NCBI GenBank assembly: GCA_013399875.1
Contig: VXAZ01000953.1
Span: forward strand, 3,223,890-3,287,889
Reading direction: 5' to 3'
Source of the DNA: Gymnorhina tibicen
Taxonomy: Eukaryota; Chordata; Aves; Passeriformes; Artamidae
DNA length: 64,000 bases
Part shown: positions 1 through 12,900 of the stretch, piece after piece
How the letters are laid out: each line of letters opens with the position of its first letter
How positions within the stretch are numbered: the stretch's first letter is position 1
Translations under genes and position numbers: made by a program
The notes under the pieces: model-generated
Told to the model about the DNA's origin: nothing
Database searches by the model: none
What the model saw: the letters and a program-made list of their open reading frames with translations, nothing else

Positions 1-3000
1 ATCAGCTGCAGCTTCTCCCCCACCCCTAGAGATTTTTATTCTTTTTTTTCTAGAGATGGAGAGAAGCAAAAGGGACAGCTGCAAAACCTGGGCATGCCTG
101 AAAGGTAGTATATGCTTCAGTAGATTGTTTGCATTTTCAAGGACTGGGGAGAAGCTCGTGGTAGAAAACTAAATCAGCTCTTGAACTCTGGTCTCCCCTG
201 ATCTTGTCACTCCTTTCCTAGGACAAGATTCTTCTCAGGAAGCCAGATTAAGGCCTTCTGCCCACCACAGATTAACCAGAACTAATTAGCTACGCTGTGG
301 ACAAAAAGCCATTTGATCTCACACTCTCAGTGCTGCAAACGCAGCAGCAGAAAACAGTTCCATGCATCAGCCCAAGTTTCACAGATGTGTAAAATACTAT
401 TTAGGCAATTCCTTCATTTTAATTACATTTCCTTTTTAATACATTTATATAGAATGATCTTTTATATATATATATAAATTTTTAAAATAGTCACCATTAC
501 AGGCGTTTCAGAATCCATAAAGAAAGAAAAATAGATTTTGATTGCACCATTTGGACTCTGGATGAGGGAAAATGTTGCAGGCTTCATGGATGCCATCTAA
601 TACAGACCTAAGTTCCTCTGAAGCTCTAAAGGCAAAAAAATAAGTACTTCAGTCTTTCTGCAGTGATAGCATGAGATGGGCAGCCCAGAGGATGGGGTTT
701 ATAAGGTAAAATATAATCCTCATTTCTGTTTACTCTCCTGCCAGTGAGGCAGCTCCCACACGAGCTAACATTATCCATGCCCCTCCTTTCCATCAGAGAT
801 TCTCACCTTTGCCAGCTTAGCCATTTCACGCTGAGCTACGTTTAAGAGAAGCTGCACCAACCCTCTGACTACACAGGAAGAATAAGTGAAATTTACTCAC
901 TTGTCTTCCACTGGTAAAAGTTCACAAGCAACACATACTGGTGATATTTTGTCATGTCTGATACTGGGGCCATCTGCAAACTGGGGAATAGCCTTTACTT
1001 TTCACAGTCTCAGGAGAACTGAAATGTACTGCAGCATCTCTGAAGTGATCCTTGTGGAGCTGCAGATGATGAGCCAGTCTATTCAGGAAGGTCCTTTCAG
1101 TAATACCAAGAAAAACTAGCTTGGCTCTCCTCAGCCAGACTCATCTCCCATAAATCTGATCTATCCCTCTCCATAATGCTTCACAGATAAACAAAGGAAA
1201 AAGAGAAACTAAACCCCCAAACAAACAAACAAAAACAATAGAAAACAACCCAAAAACTAAGAAGAAAAACCACAAGAAAGAAGAAAATCCTTTCTTAAAG
1301 AGATCAGGTCTCACCCTGACACTGACATTGGGGATAGCTTAGTAAAGCTCAATCTCAGGAAGCTCCTGCCACCCAGTCAGCACCATTCAATGGGAGATGG
1401 CTCCTGTCTTCTGGTCCTGTCCAACTCCCAAGCTCTGGTCCTTCAGGCTGGCTGCAGGTACCAGTATCAGCATGGATCCATCACCAAGCTTTACAGACTC
1501 TGCAGAAGGCTGAGTCTGGAGCTGGGAACAATGACACCTGTACAACAGGGCACCTTGCAACTAAGAATGTGCTTTCATCTCTGCAGGACCTGGGGTTTTA
1601 TTTTAAGTGCTCTTGATACATTAGCTGAAGGCTGGAGATGAAATTGTAGAAAATAAATGAGATCAAGCTACAAAATAGAGATATCATTACAGCATCTCTG
1701 CTTAATTAAAATCCAGAACCCAGACCTGAGTTCAAATTCTGAAACACCATTAAAAAGTATAGTCTGGATACAGATTTTAGTTGAGGCTGATCTTTAATAT
1801 CAAGTAAAGATTTCTAATAATTTTCTCTTGCAGGAGTTTCACCACTTACGCCAAAAGCACTATTACTTACTGGAATGCTGTTAAGAGTTGAGACAGTGTA
1901 TTATATACAAATTGCCAGACCTCATTTCTTGTTCATAGATCAGCTTATACGAGAATAAGGAGGGGAAAAAATGGTTTTAACATGCCAAGGTTTCATCACA
2001 TTTTCTTTTCCTTTTGATACATTACTTCGTGAGCTTCTCTAGCTCCCTTCCAGGTGCCTTGGCAGTCACAACTTCTAGGAACTGAGAGACTGTAAGTCCT
2101 TGTCCAAAGTAAACTATTTTGTTGATGCCAAAATAACCTGGGCGCCGTTTCCACAAATTTTACTTCCTCTAACACCTTACTAGAACACCTCGTAGCACAC
2201 CTTCCCTTTGTCATTAGCCCAGCCATGGTGATTAAATGCCTTCTCATGAGACAGTGCCACGTAAATGCAGTGTGGAGCAGTGCTAACTATAAGGAGCATT
2301 TTAATAAGAGGCTGCATACAGGCATATTATGGTCTGGGAGCAGAATAATACAATTGTCATGAAGCTGCATATTCTGGGCCTGCTGTCCACAGCTTGCCCA
2401 GATAAAGCATAGGCTGCTGCCTGTGAAGAACTCCAGGTTCTCATCTGCTTTAATAATCTCCCTCAACAAAACTGACAGCATGGACTTAGTTTTCTGCTCT
2501 GTTCCCATGTGGCACTATACACAAATAAAGAGTGCAATGGGGAAGATCAAAGACTGCAGCTGGTGACAAGGAAAAACCCTCATGTTTTTTCACATTCCCT
2601 TTGCATACGGAAGGAGAAAATTCTGCTGAAGGTATGTTCCTTGCATTTGTGGCCCCAGAACTTCTCAAAAATACTCTGGCATATCTCTCCTTTAGCAATC
2701 AAAGAGTTCAGAGAGAGCCCTGCATGGGGTGGCTCAGGGCCCTCCAGCCACAATGCCACTAATAAAGTGACACAGTCAGTACAGACTAGGAGCTCATGGG
2801 TTGAGTTTACTAACCATTGGAAATTGCCAGTACTTCAGAAAACAAAGCCCTAAACTCACATCTTTGGGGAAATTCTGGCTGACACTCACTGTGGTGGCTA
2901 CAGCACTTCCTAACAGTTTACTGCTTAAACTATGACCCATCATACCCATCTGAGGGCCTACAGACTCAGACATCTCCAGGAATGATGGCCTCTGCAAGCA

Positions 3001-4509
3001 CATTACAGGGACCATCTCAGTGCTGGCAGCAACACCTGTGTTCCCATCTCCTCCGTAGTCACCAGCGACCCTTAAATTGCAGAGACAGCACAGGCTGTAC
3101 CTGACTTTGCCATCGCCCACAGTCATAGATCAGGCAATAGATGAGCCGGTGGTGAATGCAGAGTTAGAGGCTTTATAAAGGAAGCTTTAATTCTATTCCC
3201 ATGGCAGCTGTTGCATATCTGAACATGTATCTGCCTGTAACGATAATGTTCCCTTCAGGAGAGAGTTTAATTCACTTCAAATCCCCCTCTCAGGACTTGT
3301 TCATGATCTGTTCTGCAGTCCCACAAATCATCCTCTTTACCATACTCTTAATCAGTCTGAAAGCACTGAGGTCCAGGGAGGTGGCAACTAGCCACACTCT
3401 CAAAGAAACAGTGTAAAATCATAGGAGAGGAAGTTTAAATGGAGAAGAAGCACCTGGGGACATGCCACACAGTGGCAATGAAAGACCAAGGGTCAGAGAT
3501 ATGTCAGTCAGGGTGCAAGAGGGAAGTAGCCCAAGGACATGGAGATAAGAAGATCCTCTTGCTTTTGTGTGCTGTTGGCAGTGTGGAGCTCAGCTGGAGA
3601 TAGCCACAGAGGTGTCATCTGGCTTTAAGCAATGATGAAAATAGTTGATACTGGCCTTTGTTATGACCTTGCCTTGGCTTTCATTGCTATCAGCCCAAGG
3701 GGTCTCTACCGCTGGGCAGCCAGCTGCGCACTCATTCCTCAGCCACACGGATCTTGTGTGCCCAAGCAAGGTGTGTCTGAGCACACAAAATTCGTGAGAA
3801 AGACTTGGAAGACTAAAAGAACAACTAGGCGTTTCCTGTCCAGCTGCTTTCATTCCAGCCCTTGCACATGCTGGAAAGAGCACATCTTTGATGCAAGTAG
3901 AGAGCTGGAGGCAGTCTCTTCAGGTTGTATGTTTATCACTGGAACATCCTTGGGTGTCTCACACCCTGTGTGATTTGCTCATGCCAGCTTCACCTTCCTC
4001 TTCAGCTATCCCCAGCCTCCTGCACTGTTTATTTACACTGTGTAAATCAGAAAGTCCTTCATTGGTGTCTGGGAAACAATGGTAGGAGTTCCCAAACATC
4101 TGGACTTACCTCCTCAGCAGATGTTGTGCCCCTGCACCCTGGGCTGCAGTGTTCTGTGTTTCCTCTCAGCCCTATTTTCTAATCATACAGAGATTTACTT
4201 TTCCTTTTTTCCATAGGGAGGATGAGACTTTCATAGGGCTAGCTAGAAAAGAGGTGTGAGAAATGAAAGTTCCCTGGGACTGGCTTACCATAAAAAAACA
4301 GACAGTGAGGGACTAGGCAGGGCAGACAAGGGGAATGAAAAGCACGACAAAGATACTATGACCTTCCATAGCAAAAGCTTTGCAGGAAACCATAAAGGAT
4401 TCAAGTCCATCTTGCAGAGAATAGTCATAACAACAGCAAAACGGCAACAGACTTGGTCTTGGACACTCCCACTCCAACCATCACAGAAAAAGAATAGGAG
4501 AAGCAGCTG
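1..4509 (-). other. ARHGAP31: ARHGAP31 3' UTR and/or downstream flank
   Basis: No coding gene is recognisable here. The stretch directly follows the stop codon in the transcript direction, so at least the right part is 3' UTR. Reverse-strand AATAAA hexamers occur at 4028-4033, 1597-1602 and 35-40, and several ATTAAA variants lie between them. I cannot say which is used. An A-rich, CAAA-like low-complexity patch lies at about 1207-1290 and a TA run at 463-477. In mammals the next gene downstream is TMEM39A in the opposite orientation; I see none of its coding sequence. Confidence 0.6.
4028..4037 (-). promoter_or_regulatory. Candidate proximal poly(A) signal overlapping a Pumilio site
   Basis: On the sense (minus) strand this reads TGTAAATAAA. 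It contains the Pumilio recognition element UGUAAAUA and the poly(A) hexamer AAUAAA, overlapping. It lies 473 nt past the stop codon. A GGGTGTGAG stretch about 60 nt further on could serve as the downstream GU-rich element. Use in vivo is not shown. Confidence 0.35.
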
Positions 4510-6969
4510 CTACTCAATCTGCCTCCCACTGCGTCCATCCAGAATCACAGAGCGCCTCTGGGGCTGGTAGAAGCAGCTGGTAGAGGTCTCCAGTCTCTGG
4601 CCATTCTTGGGGATGGTCATTTTGTTCCGCAGCGTCACCCCCTCAGGCGTTGTCCGCGCAGGGTCGGACAGATCGCCACAAATGGGGCTCAGAGAGGTGG
4701 TCTGAGTGGGGCTCCTGATGGGTGACAACAACACCCTGGAGTCTGCTGAGGAGCTGGGGTGGTCCATGATGGGGAAAGGGGGACTGAAGAGAATCAGACT
4801 CTGGGGCCTCCCAGGCCTAGATCTGTAGGAGGGTTTGGAGAACCCCGACGGCCTCTCTATCTTTGAAGACTGTGGGTTATCTCCAGCTGTCTCCCCGCCA
4901 GAGGTGCGCTTTCGGCGCAGAACAGGGGCATCCAGAGCAGGGTGATGACTGGACTGAGATGGCTCCAGTGCAGAGCCAAGGCTGCTGTGCCAAGGACAGG
5001 CTGAGTCCTTTTGAGCCGGGTCACTGTTTTCTTTCTCTGCTTTGGCTTTCTTCTCTGTCAGCGGGCTCTTGGGGGCCTCCAGGTGGCTCCATGCCACCCA
5101 TGGAGCTTGCCTGATGGCCTGCTTGGCTTCTGCTTCCTTCTTCTCAGCAGCTGGAGCAGCGTTCTGAGCCTGCAGGGGCTGGGGGATCTGGGTGTACTGA
5201 ATCTTGGGCGGTATCACGGGCACCGCTCTAGCCTGGCACATCTTAATCATGAAGGAGGTCCTGACGGCTGACACGCTGACGGGGGCAGAGTTACGACGGC
5301 CAGTGGTGGCATGGGCCACTGCCAGGTAATCCAAGTCTAGATCCACGGGGGCATTGAAACGAGACCCCCAGGGAACACCTCTACTGGCAGCAGGGCAGTG
5401 TGTTGGCAGGGATGGGACAGAATCACTGCTTTTTACTTCCTTCTGCCCATACAGGAGGTTACCAGGAGCAGATGGCATGGACAGGCTCTCAAATGTGAAG
5501 AAATCTGGGGCTGGGAGGAGTGAATCCAAGTTGAGGGATGAAGGCCTGGTCTTTACTTTGCGAGGTGTTTCTTCACCTTTATTACTCAGTTGTGAGTCAG
5601 CGGCAGAACACAATGCTTTGGTGACAGTCTCTCCTCCCAGGGCAGTGTCCTGAGAGATGGATAACTCCTCCTCTGTGTTCTTTGTCTGCGAAGAACTGCC
5701 TGGGCTATTTTGGTATGGCAAAGACAACTCAAGCTTTGGGTTCCAAGGGTTTTCTTTGCTCACATGCACTTTCTTTCCCTCTGTCTCTGAAAGGGGGACT
5801 CTGGAGGGTCCTGCTTTCTCACCTGATGCTTTCTCCCTGTTAAGGGGGTGCTCAGGTTTTGAAGGTTCTTCTGGAGGACTTGGGCCTTTCTCATCTTGCA
5901 GAGCTTTGCCCAAACTAGAGGGGGACATGGGTTGTGTTTTGGACAGCTCACAAGTCCCTGAATGCAGAATGTCACCGCACGGTTGCTGCTGGTCAGGGGC
6001 ATCTATGAAAGAGAATGGGGTAGTCCACAGACTCAGCACTGTGTCTTTACTGTCCAGGGAGAGGCTGCGGCTGAACCGTGGTCTAAGAGAAAGGCCTGTC
6101 TCTGCTCTCTGGCTCTGTGGGTGAAACTCCTGTGTCATCTTCTCTTGAATGTCCTTAAAGGTGGGGGAATGGAGAGGGCTCGTAACCCACTGGTGATCCT
6201 CCCAAGGCTCCACAAGCTCTAAGCTCTGCACATTATCTGTCCAGGTATCCTCATCATCCTGGTCACCAGCATCCTGGGTTCTGCTAACAGCATTGCCTTC
6301 CTTCACCTCCTGGATTCCAGCTCCACTCGGTGCCTTGGAGGAGAATGTGCCCCTTTCATCAGTAGTCATTATCTCATGCTTCTCCCTCTGAGTCTGGACT
6401 CTGGTAAGACCATCCTTTTCCCTCTGCAGCTGGCAAGTGCTATCTTTTTCTTTCCCTGATTCTGGACATGCCCCTTTGGAACAAGAAAATCCATCACTTG
6501 GGGCAATCTCACTAAACTTTGATTGACCATGAAGCTTCCAGTTCAGGGTAGGAGCGAGACATTCACTCCTGCTGTCCACCACTGAGTGGTGGTTCTTTGG
6601 AGTGGCTGTGCCTGTTGGAAGAGTGCCCAGTTTGGGTAGGGCTGAAGCACCACTCTGCTGTGCCACTGCATCAGACTGGCAGCAGGGGAGGCTGTCTTGT
6701 TGCTCCATGCCACTGGCACCAAATAAAGGCACCTGAGTTATCTGTGATGCTCTGCTTTCAGATTTCTGCTCAGCAAGTGTTGGACTCTGCCCTGGGCCAG
6801 AGGAAAGACTATCTGTTTGTACTGAAAAAGAGGATTCAGAAATTGGGCTTGTCTTGGGGACAGCTGCTGGCAAGAGCAAGAGCTCCTCTTCAGGCTCAAT
6901 AATTTTCAGTTCCTGCTGTATCTCTGGCCACAGTGGTTCTAGAAGGGCATTTGCTGGGTCCTCCTCAGT
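4510..6969 (-). CDS. ARHGAP31: ARHGAP31 coding exon 12 (large terminal exon, C-terminal tail)
   Basis: This 2460-nt exon encodes residues 668-1486 and the stop TAG. The acceptor is TTTTTCAG. Conserved islands in order are [12 protein letters not shown] (about 681), an acidic DQDDEDTW with [12 protein letters not shown] (about 900-925), [12 protein letters not shown] (about 1143), [17 protein letters not shown] (about 1223), [34 protein letters not shown] (about 1383) and the C-terminal 36 residues ending SGRQIE. Between the islands the sequence is divergent. The polyproline run I recall in mammals is not present. In human, truncations in this exon cause dominant Adams-Oliver syndrome through a more active GAP. 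An open frame extends a further 72 nt upstream of the acceptor but is intronic. Confidence 0.97.
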   Translation of the reverse strand, partial: TEEDPANALLEPLWPEIQQELKIIEPEEELLLLPAAVPKTSPISESSFSVQTDSLSSGPGQSPTLAEQKSESRASQITQVPLFGASGMEQQDSLPCCQSDAVAQQSGASALPKLGTLPTGTATPKNHHSVVDSRSECLAPTLNWKLHGQSKFSEIAPSDGFSCSKGACPESGKEKDSTCQLQREKDGLTRVQTQREKHEIMTTDERGTFSSKAPSGAGIQEVKEGNAVSRTQDAGDQDDEDTWTDNVQSLELVEPWEDHQWVTSPLHSPTFKDIQEKMTQEFHPQSQRAETGLSLRPRFSRSLSLDSKDTVLSLWTTPFSFIDAPDQQQPCGDILHSGTCELSKTQPMSPSSLGKALQDEKGPSPPEEPSKPEHPLNREKASGEKAGPSRVPLSETEGKKVHVSKENPWNPKLELSLPYQNSPGSSSQTKNTEEELSISQDTALGGETVTKALCSAADSQLSNKGEETPRKVKTRPSSLNLDSLLPAPDFFTFESLSMPSAPGNLLYGQKEVKSSDSVPSLPTHCPAASRGVPWGSRFNAPVDLDLDYLAVAHATTGRRNSAPVSVSAVRTSFMIKMCQARAVPVIPPKIQYTQIPQPLQAQNAAPAAEKKEAEAKQAIRQAPWVAWSHLEAPKSPLTEKKAKAEKENSDPAQKDSACPWHSSLGSALEPSQSSHHPALDAPVLRRKRTSGGETAGDNPQSSKIERPSGFSKPSYRSRPGRPQSLILFSPPFPIMDHPSSSADSRVLLSPIRSPTQTTSLSPICGDLSDPARTTPEGVTLRNKMTIPKNGQRLETSTSCFYQPQRRSVILDGRSGRQIE

Positions 6970-9900
6970 CTGAAAAACAGAAGAAATGCCATCACCTGGG
7001 AGCTCACAACTTACCAGTAAGTATCCCTCCATTTTCCCCAAACAGCCCTCCTAGAACAGCCAGGCTCCTGGATGAGCACACGCACAGGTACAGAAACACA
7101 GACACACAGACTGCTACCAGTTCAAGGAAGAAAATACATCTATAAACAAGTGGGTTTATGGAGGAGAAGGTCTGAGGTGCAGCCAAAAGGAGGCCTGGAT
7201 AGATATACTGAAATAGAGAGCTGAATGAGTAGCTGGAATGTTCCAGCCCATTTCTCAGCAATTCCCATTCAGGCTCACTTGGCCTTGCCAGAGAATATGC
7301 ATTCCCAAACTGCACACAAACTCGAATGAATAATCTATTCAAGGAGCTATGCCAACAGATCTTTAAATAGCTGTCCAGAGATGAGTATCACTGTAAGAAA
7401 CTTGGTGAAAAGGCTTTGCTAGAGATACAGAGGAGGCAAAAAATAGTAAGAATTAAAAAAAAATAAAATTGTGTGTAGAGAATGGAAGTAAAAAGGACTG
7501 TTCAGGCTGTCCAGGACAAATGGGAGAGCAAAAATAGAAGGGGAATTCAGAGACCACGGGTCAAAATGCTCAGACATCCGGACAGCCTCACATCTGGAGA
7601 GTCTCAGAGCAGACAGATGGTACAGACTGAAATTGTACAGTTACAGGAAAAGATGACCAAAAGGGGACAGTAGGTAGTTACGTAAAGGTAAATCACCACA
7701 TGGCGACTTCATAGAAGTGAAATTAATCAGCTCACGATCAGTTCTTGGTGCTGCTTTGCCTAAGTTACAGACTGAGTTTTCACAACTACAGACATGCAAT
7801 GAAACTCTAAACAACCTCCCAGTCACTACCATGACATGGTCCCCACCTTTCTCATGCCTTCTGCCTTACCACATCTCTTAGGCGTGATCCTTCTTCTGTC
7901 TTAGCCATCTCAATCTCCTGTTGGTCACAGCTCCCTTCCAAGGAGACATCCTTCATCTTGAGCTGTCCTTGCTCTGTTTTCTCTGCTGGGAGCGGCCCCT
8001 TATGGCACTCCGAAGCTGGTGTTTGCTCCAAGGTGGGACTCTGCTCTGAGGACTGCTGGGGGCTGCTGGTGCTGCTTGTGCAGCTGCTTTGCCCACACAT
8101 CTCCTGATTTTCTGCTGCTGGCTGTGGAGTTTCTAAGGTCTCAGGTTTCGTGGCTGCCACCAGCTCCTCAGGATGAGAGCCTGGATCAGAAACGCAAAGG
8201 AACAATGTAACTACTTGAGACTGAAAACTTGTGCCCTGGGACAAAGCAGTGCTGCTAAGAGCCAACACCAACTAACAAAGCCAAAGAGCTCCCTCCAGGC
8301 ACAACCACACATTTCTGGGAGGTCACCCACCTCCCCAGGCTCCTTACTGCAACAAGCACCCCCCTGGCCTGCTATCAGAGTCAACACCCACCCGGCTACA
8401 GACTGCTTTCTTTCCTGCCACAAGCCAGGCTGGAGAAACCTCCACACCACCAAGCTGCAGGGCACTTCCAAGCAGCCCGACTGAGACCCATATCCCCCTC
8501 CTTAACACAATTTACCTCTGGATGCTGCCACCGGCAGAGCTGGCCCCGGCTGTTTCTCCTTGCGCTCTGCTGCCTGCTCTGTCTTTGTGTGAGCCCCTGC
8601 CTCCAGAGCAGAGGGGCTCGTGCTCTCCACCAGAGAAGACAGCTCCTCTAGACTGGAAAGGGAATGCTTCTCCTTGGAGGGCACGCGGCAGGGTGTGCTG
8701 TTGGCGCTGATGACGGCGGATACCCTCAGTGGGACAGAGACAGCAAACGGCTCTGAGATGTTCAGGGCTTTCCTCTGGTGACGAGGAGAGGCCTCCAAGG
8801 GAAAGAGGCTGCTTGGGAAGCCTGACTTGGTGGCCGTTTCAGAGGTGTAGAACATGAGCACTCCTTTGGCTGAAGTCTGCTCATTTTCGGCATCCTCTGC
8901 TACCCGGAAAACCTTCAGCTGCTCAGGGGCTGACTTCACCTGCGATGTCCAGGGAGGACCTTTCTCCCCAGCCAGCTCTGAACTTCCTTTGGCCCCCATG
9001 GCAGATCCTTCCTGCTCCCACTCATTCTCCTTGCTGAGGTCATATGAGCTGCCTGTGCCTCCTGTCCGTATCTTCGTGGGAACAAAGAACCCTCCAGTAG
9101 TCACAGACCGCTTGAACCTGCTTTTGTCATCCTCCCCTAGAGACGGGAACAGAGGAGCGAGTCAGTGGGAAGCAAAGCACCAGCAAACAAACTTCCTCTG
9201 TGAGCAGCCCTCCTCAGTCCCTCCAGGGATGAGTCCTGCCCTGGTGAACACTCACATTTCCCCAGGCAGATGGAGACAATACGTACTGAACACCTTCTAT
9301 GCTCTAGCCCTAGGGCCTCCTTCAAAATGGGCAAGCAGTACTGGATTTAATGCCCTCCAGAGGAAATCAGCTCAGACTTCTATTAGACACCCTTCTCCAT
9401 CAGACACAGCCAAGTCTAGGGCTATCACATACTGCCCACAATGCACACGCCAGGCTTTGTTGGCTTACTGTAAGCCTTTTGTCATCTACGAATGGGATTT
9501 TTGTGCCCAGAATAACCGAGAGAGAAATCAAAGCAGTCCAACTGCCAATAAAGATGCAGCTAAACACAGTGGTAACTCTCAGGTGGATGCACTGAGATAA
9601 ACAACACAGAAAAGAGTCAAAAATGCACGCAAACAGAGGTGGGGGCACACGTCAGCAACCATGGCATAAGCATACGAAGATACAGAACTTGGTGAGACAG
9701 ACACAGACTGCTGCATTCACTGAGGGTGGTGAGGCCCTGGCACAGGCTGTCCAGAGAAGCTGTGGATGCCCCATCCCTGGCAGTGTTCAAGGCCAGGTTG
9801 GATGGGCACTGAGCAACCTGGTCTAGTGGAAGGTGTCCCGGCCCATAGCATGGGGGTTGGAACTAGGAGACCCTTAAAGCCTCTTCCAGCCCAAACCATT

Positions 9901-12900
9901 CTGTGATTCTGTGATCCATGCTGCTGAAAATGCAGAGCTGCACTCCTTCCCCCTTACAGTATAGGCTATGGATGTCTCACCTTCCACTGGCAGGGAACAC
10001 AACGAGTCCATGCTTTTTGCAGGCCGAATAGTTGCTTTTTCTGTGGAAAAAGAGTTTTAGAAGCAGGTATCAGATCCTGTGGCTTTGCAGGCTTCAGCCC
10101 ATAAAGATCAAAGGCTGCATACATATAGACAGGCATGCCAGGCAGACATTTTCCATTTCCAAGCATTCCCCCCATGTATCCACACCACATGGCTTATTAC
10201 CCACAACACTTGTCCACACAGCTGGGGATCTGCTAGTGCTAACAACAGCTTTGCACCTGCTGGACATGTGGAGAGCTATACTTAACCCAGCCAGTCAACA
10301 CCACCTCCACTCTGAAGCAGTTAAGCATCCCCGAAGCTGCCATGTGCCGCTCCCCTCCCCGACTTAGTCAGGCTATTGGTTGTGGGGGGGCTCTCTAACT
10401 AAACTGACATAAATGCCTTCTCACCTCTCATTCCTGATAGCAAATGTTGGGTTATTTTTACGTTGCACTCCCGGCTCTTCTGCTGATGTGAGCATACCCT
10501 GCCTCCAGCAAGAACTCTGGGAAATTTCTGAGGGCAGTAAGCGACCTATTTTGCTGGCCATCCTCACTGGACTTGCTTGTCCAGAAACAAGCTGTCATTT
10601 GTTACTATACACTCTACAGGTCTGTTCCTGAGAGGCTTTGGAAGCTTGTAGCTGTTACTGCTCTGAGAAAGGAATGAAGGTGGGGAAATATAGCTGGCAA
10701 GGAAGACAAGTTAGTCTCTGGCAGCCCAAAAAGGGTCCATGGAGATCTGGAAAATGTCTGGAGTAGAGTTTGCTGTTTACAGAGTTGCACAAAGTAGGTA
10801 AAGCATAAAGTGAGCAGGCTTGTTGGACTTCATTTGTTTACATAATTGAGGCTTCTGGCTCTGACTCTCACATGAGCATAGGAGAAACTCCAGCTACTTT
10901 TTACATTTATATGGAGTCCTGGCTACTTTTTACGTTCATAAGACGTGATGTCTTGAGCACTGTTTCCGCTTTCCAGGAGGAACAGAATTCAAGCTGGGAG
11001 CTGTGCAAGTCACAATTTATGTGACTCACAGATTTGTGTGCACAGACTCAAGCTGTGCTAAAGCATGTGCTGAATTTCAGTCTGTTCCCTCACATTAGGC
11101 TGTAAGCAGAGAGCACTGAGAAATGTAACACAGCAGCACAAAAGTGCTGCTTCTGAAAACACTGCTTCAGTGCTGACAACTCTGCACATGGCTGGGCATT
11201 TGTGTGTCCTGCTGGTGAAAATGTCCAGCCCCCTGTCACTCAGTCCTGTCCTTGGAACAAGGCTCTGCCTCCACGATCACCGCGGCTGCCGTCATTCCTG
11301 GGCCTCCTTGGGTTAGCACTATTTTGAGACAGAGTGTTCCTTATCAAGGTGAGAAGGTGATACCGTGATCAAAATAGGACAGAGAGCTATTTTGAAGTCT
11401 GTCATGGGCACCCTGTGTGAAGCCATATGTACATGCAAAACATGGGGAAGGCAGGGGTCCAAAAAGAACTGGATCCAGCATTTGGCTTCACACTCATTTC
11501 TGATCCAAATACTGCCTCTCTTATATGCGGTGGTAGCTAATGTTGCCAATATTAATTATTTTATTTTAAGTCTTGCAATGTTAGGCAGTGGTCCTCCAAA
11601 CACCAGCTCCTGGAGTCATGAGATTATATAAATAAAAAATCCACCTTCATCTCCTTGTAGAAAGTAAATTCCTTGACTTGGAGATACTAAAAAAATCTGG
11701 AGCGTATAAACCCAAAACATTTTTTTATGAATTCAAATCAAAAGGCCATGCTTTCTTTTAAAAAATGTGATTACTTTTAAGTCAAGTTCACGATTTTTAG
11801 AGCTTGAGTCATCATTTCTTAACACCGGGAACTGGCACTGCCATGTGATTTTCTAGGAAGCAGAGTGTTTAAGAGACTGCAGCTCAGGAGAGGTTAGAAC
11901 TTGGGATTACAGCCAGGAGAAAAGACAACTTCTCTCTTGTAAATTCTGCAAAAGCAATGGCTTCCCTCAAAGTGCTGAGAGCCAGAGCCACAGGCACTCC
12001 TGGTGCCTTGTTTTTCACAAAGACACTGAATGCAGTTGTTTCTTTAATGTCCTTTAGTGGAAGGGCAGCCTAGAAGGACAGCCATTCACCCAGTGCCATG
12101 TAATGAGCCTTAGGAGATAGAGACTGGCTGGACTGGGATGGTGGACTAATCCAAACCTACACAACATTTCCTAGTTCCCAAACTCGACAGCTGGACTACA
12201 GGAGCCCGTTTATCAGTTACCAAAATGCAATATTTACTGCAGGTGTCTGGAAAATCCTCCTCAAAAGGTGTTTCTTTCCATCACAGTAAAAGGAGATGTA
12301 CGTGAAACCAGGCAACAAGCACGACCCCATTAGACTATCTCAAGTCTATGGCATTAGTGGCAAGTGGATACAGCTTCCCCCATGCTACCAACAACACAAG
12401 AGAAAGGCTCAGGGAGAAACACTCAGCTGAAAAGTGTGTTCTTACCAGAGAGCTTCTGTGCCCTTACAAAGACACTCCCATTTCGACTCAGTTTAGACTT
12501 TGATTCTGAGCCGGAGCGGCCCAAATTAAATATTGACTTCCATTTCTTGGACTTGGTGGATAATTTCCTCCTGGAAGGAAAAAAGGCTGAGGTGGTCACC
12601 AAACTTGAGAGACTTTTACCCTTTTAATACCCTCCAAAGGCCTCTGAGCTGTCTCCCCTCAACCCTTTCAATTTTTTTCTTCTCACACCTCTTTTAATTC
12701 TCAAGCATGCAAGGCGCAGCTATACAACCAACCCTTGTTGGCCATACAGGTAGCAATCACTCTCTAAGTGATTTATCTGTACTGCTGATTTAACCATTTT
12801 GTGGATGGAAAGACACCTAAGCCTTCAGATAGCTGGCTCTGCCATCAGGCCACAGCAACAGTGATTGAGCAATCAACCATGCTTGTCTCCAGAAAGGAGA

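Noticed and set aside
1..4509. TMEM39A, expected next to ARHGAP31 by mammalian synteny
   Set aside because: No recognisable TMEM39A coding sequence is present. It probably lies further left, outside the window.
5657..6124. 155-codon plus-strand open frame
   Set aside because: It lies wholly opposite the long terminal exon; a shadow of coding composition.
8854..9600. 248-codon plus-strand open frame
   Set aside because: It is antisense to ARHGAP31 exon 10 and runs on into introns. Composition follows the complementary coding strand; no domain.
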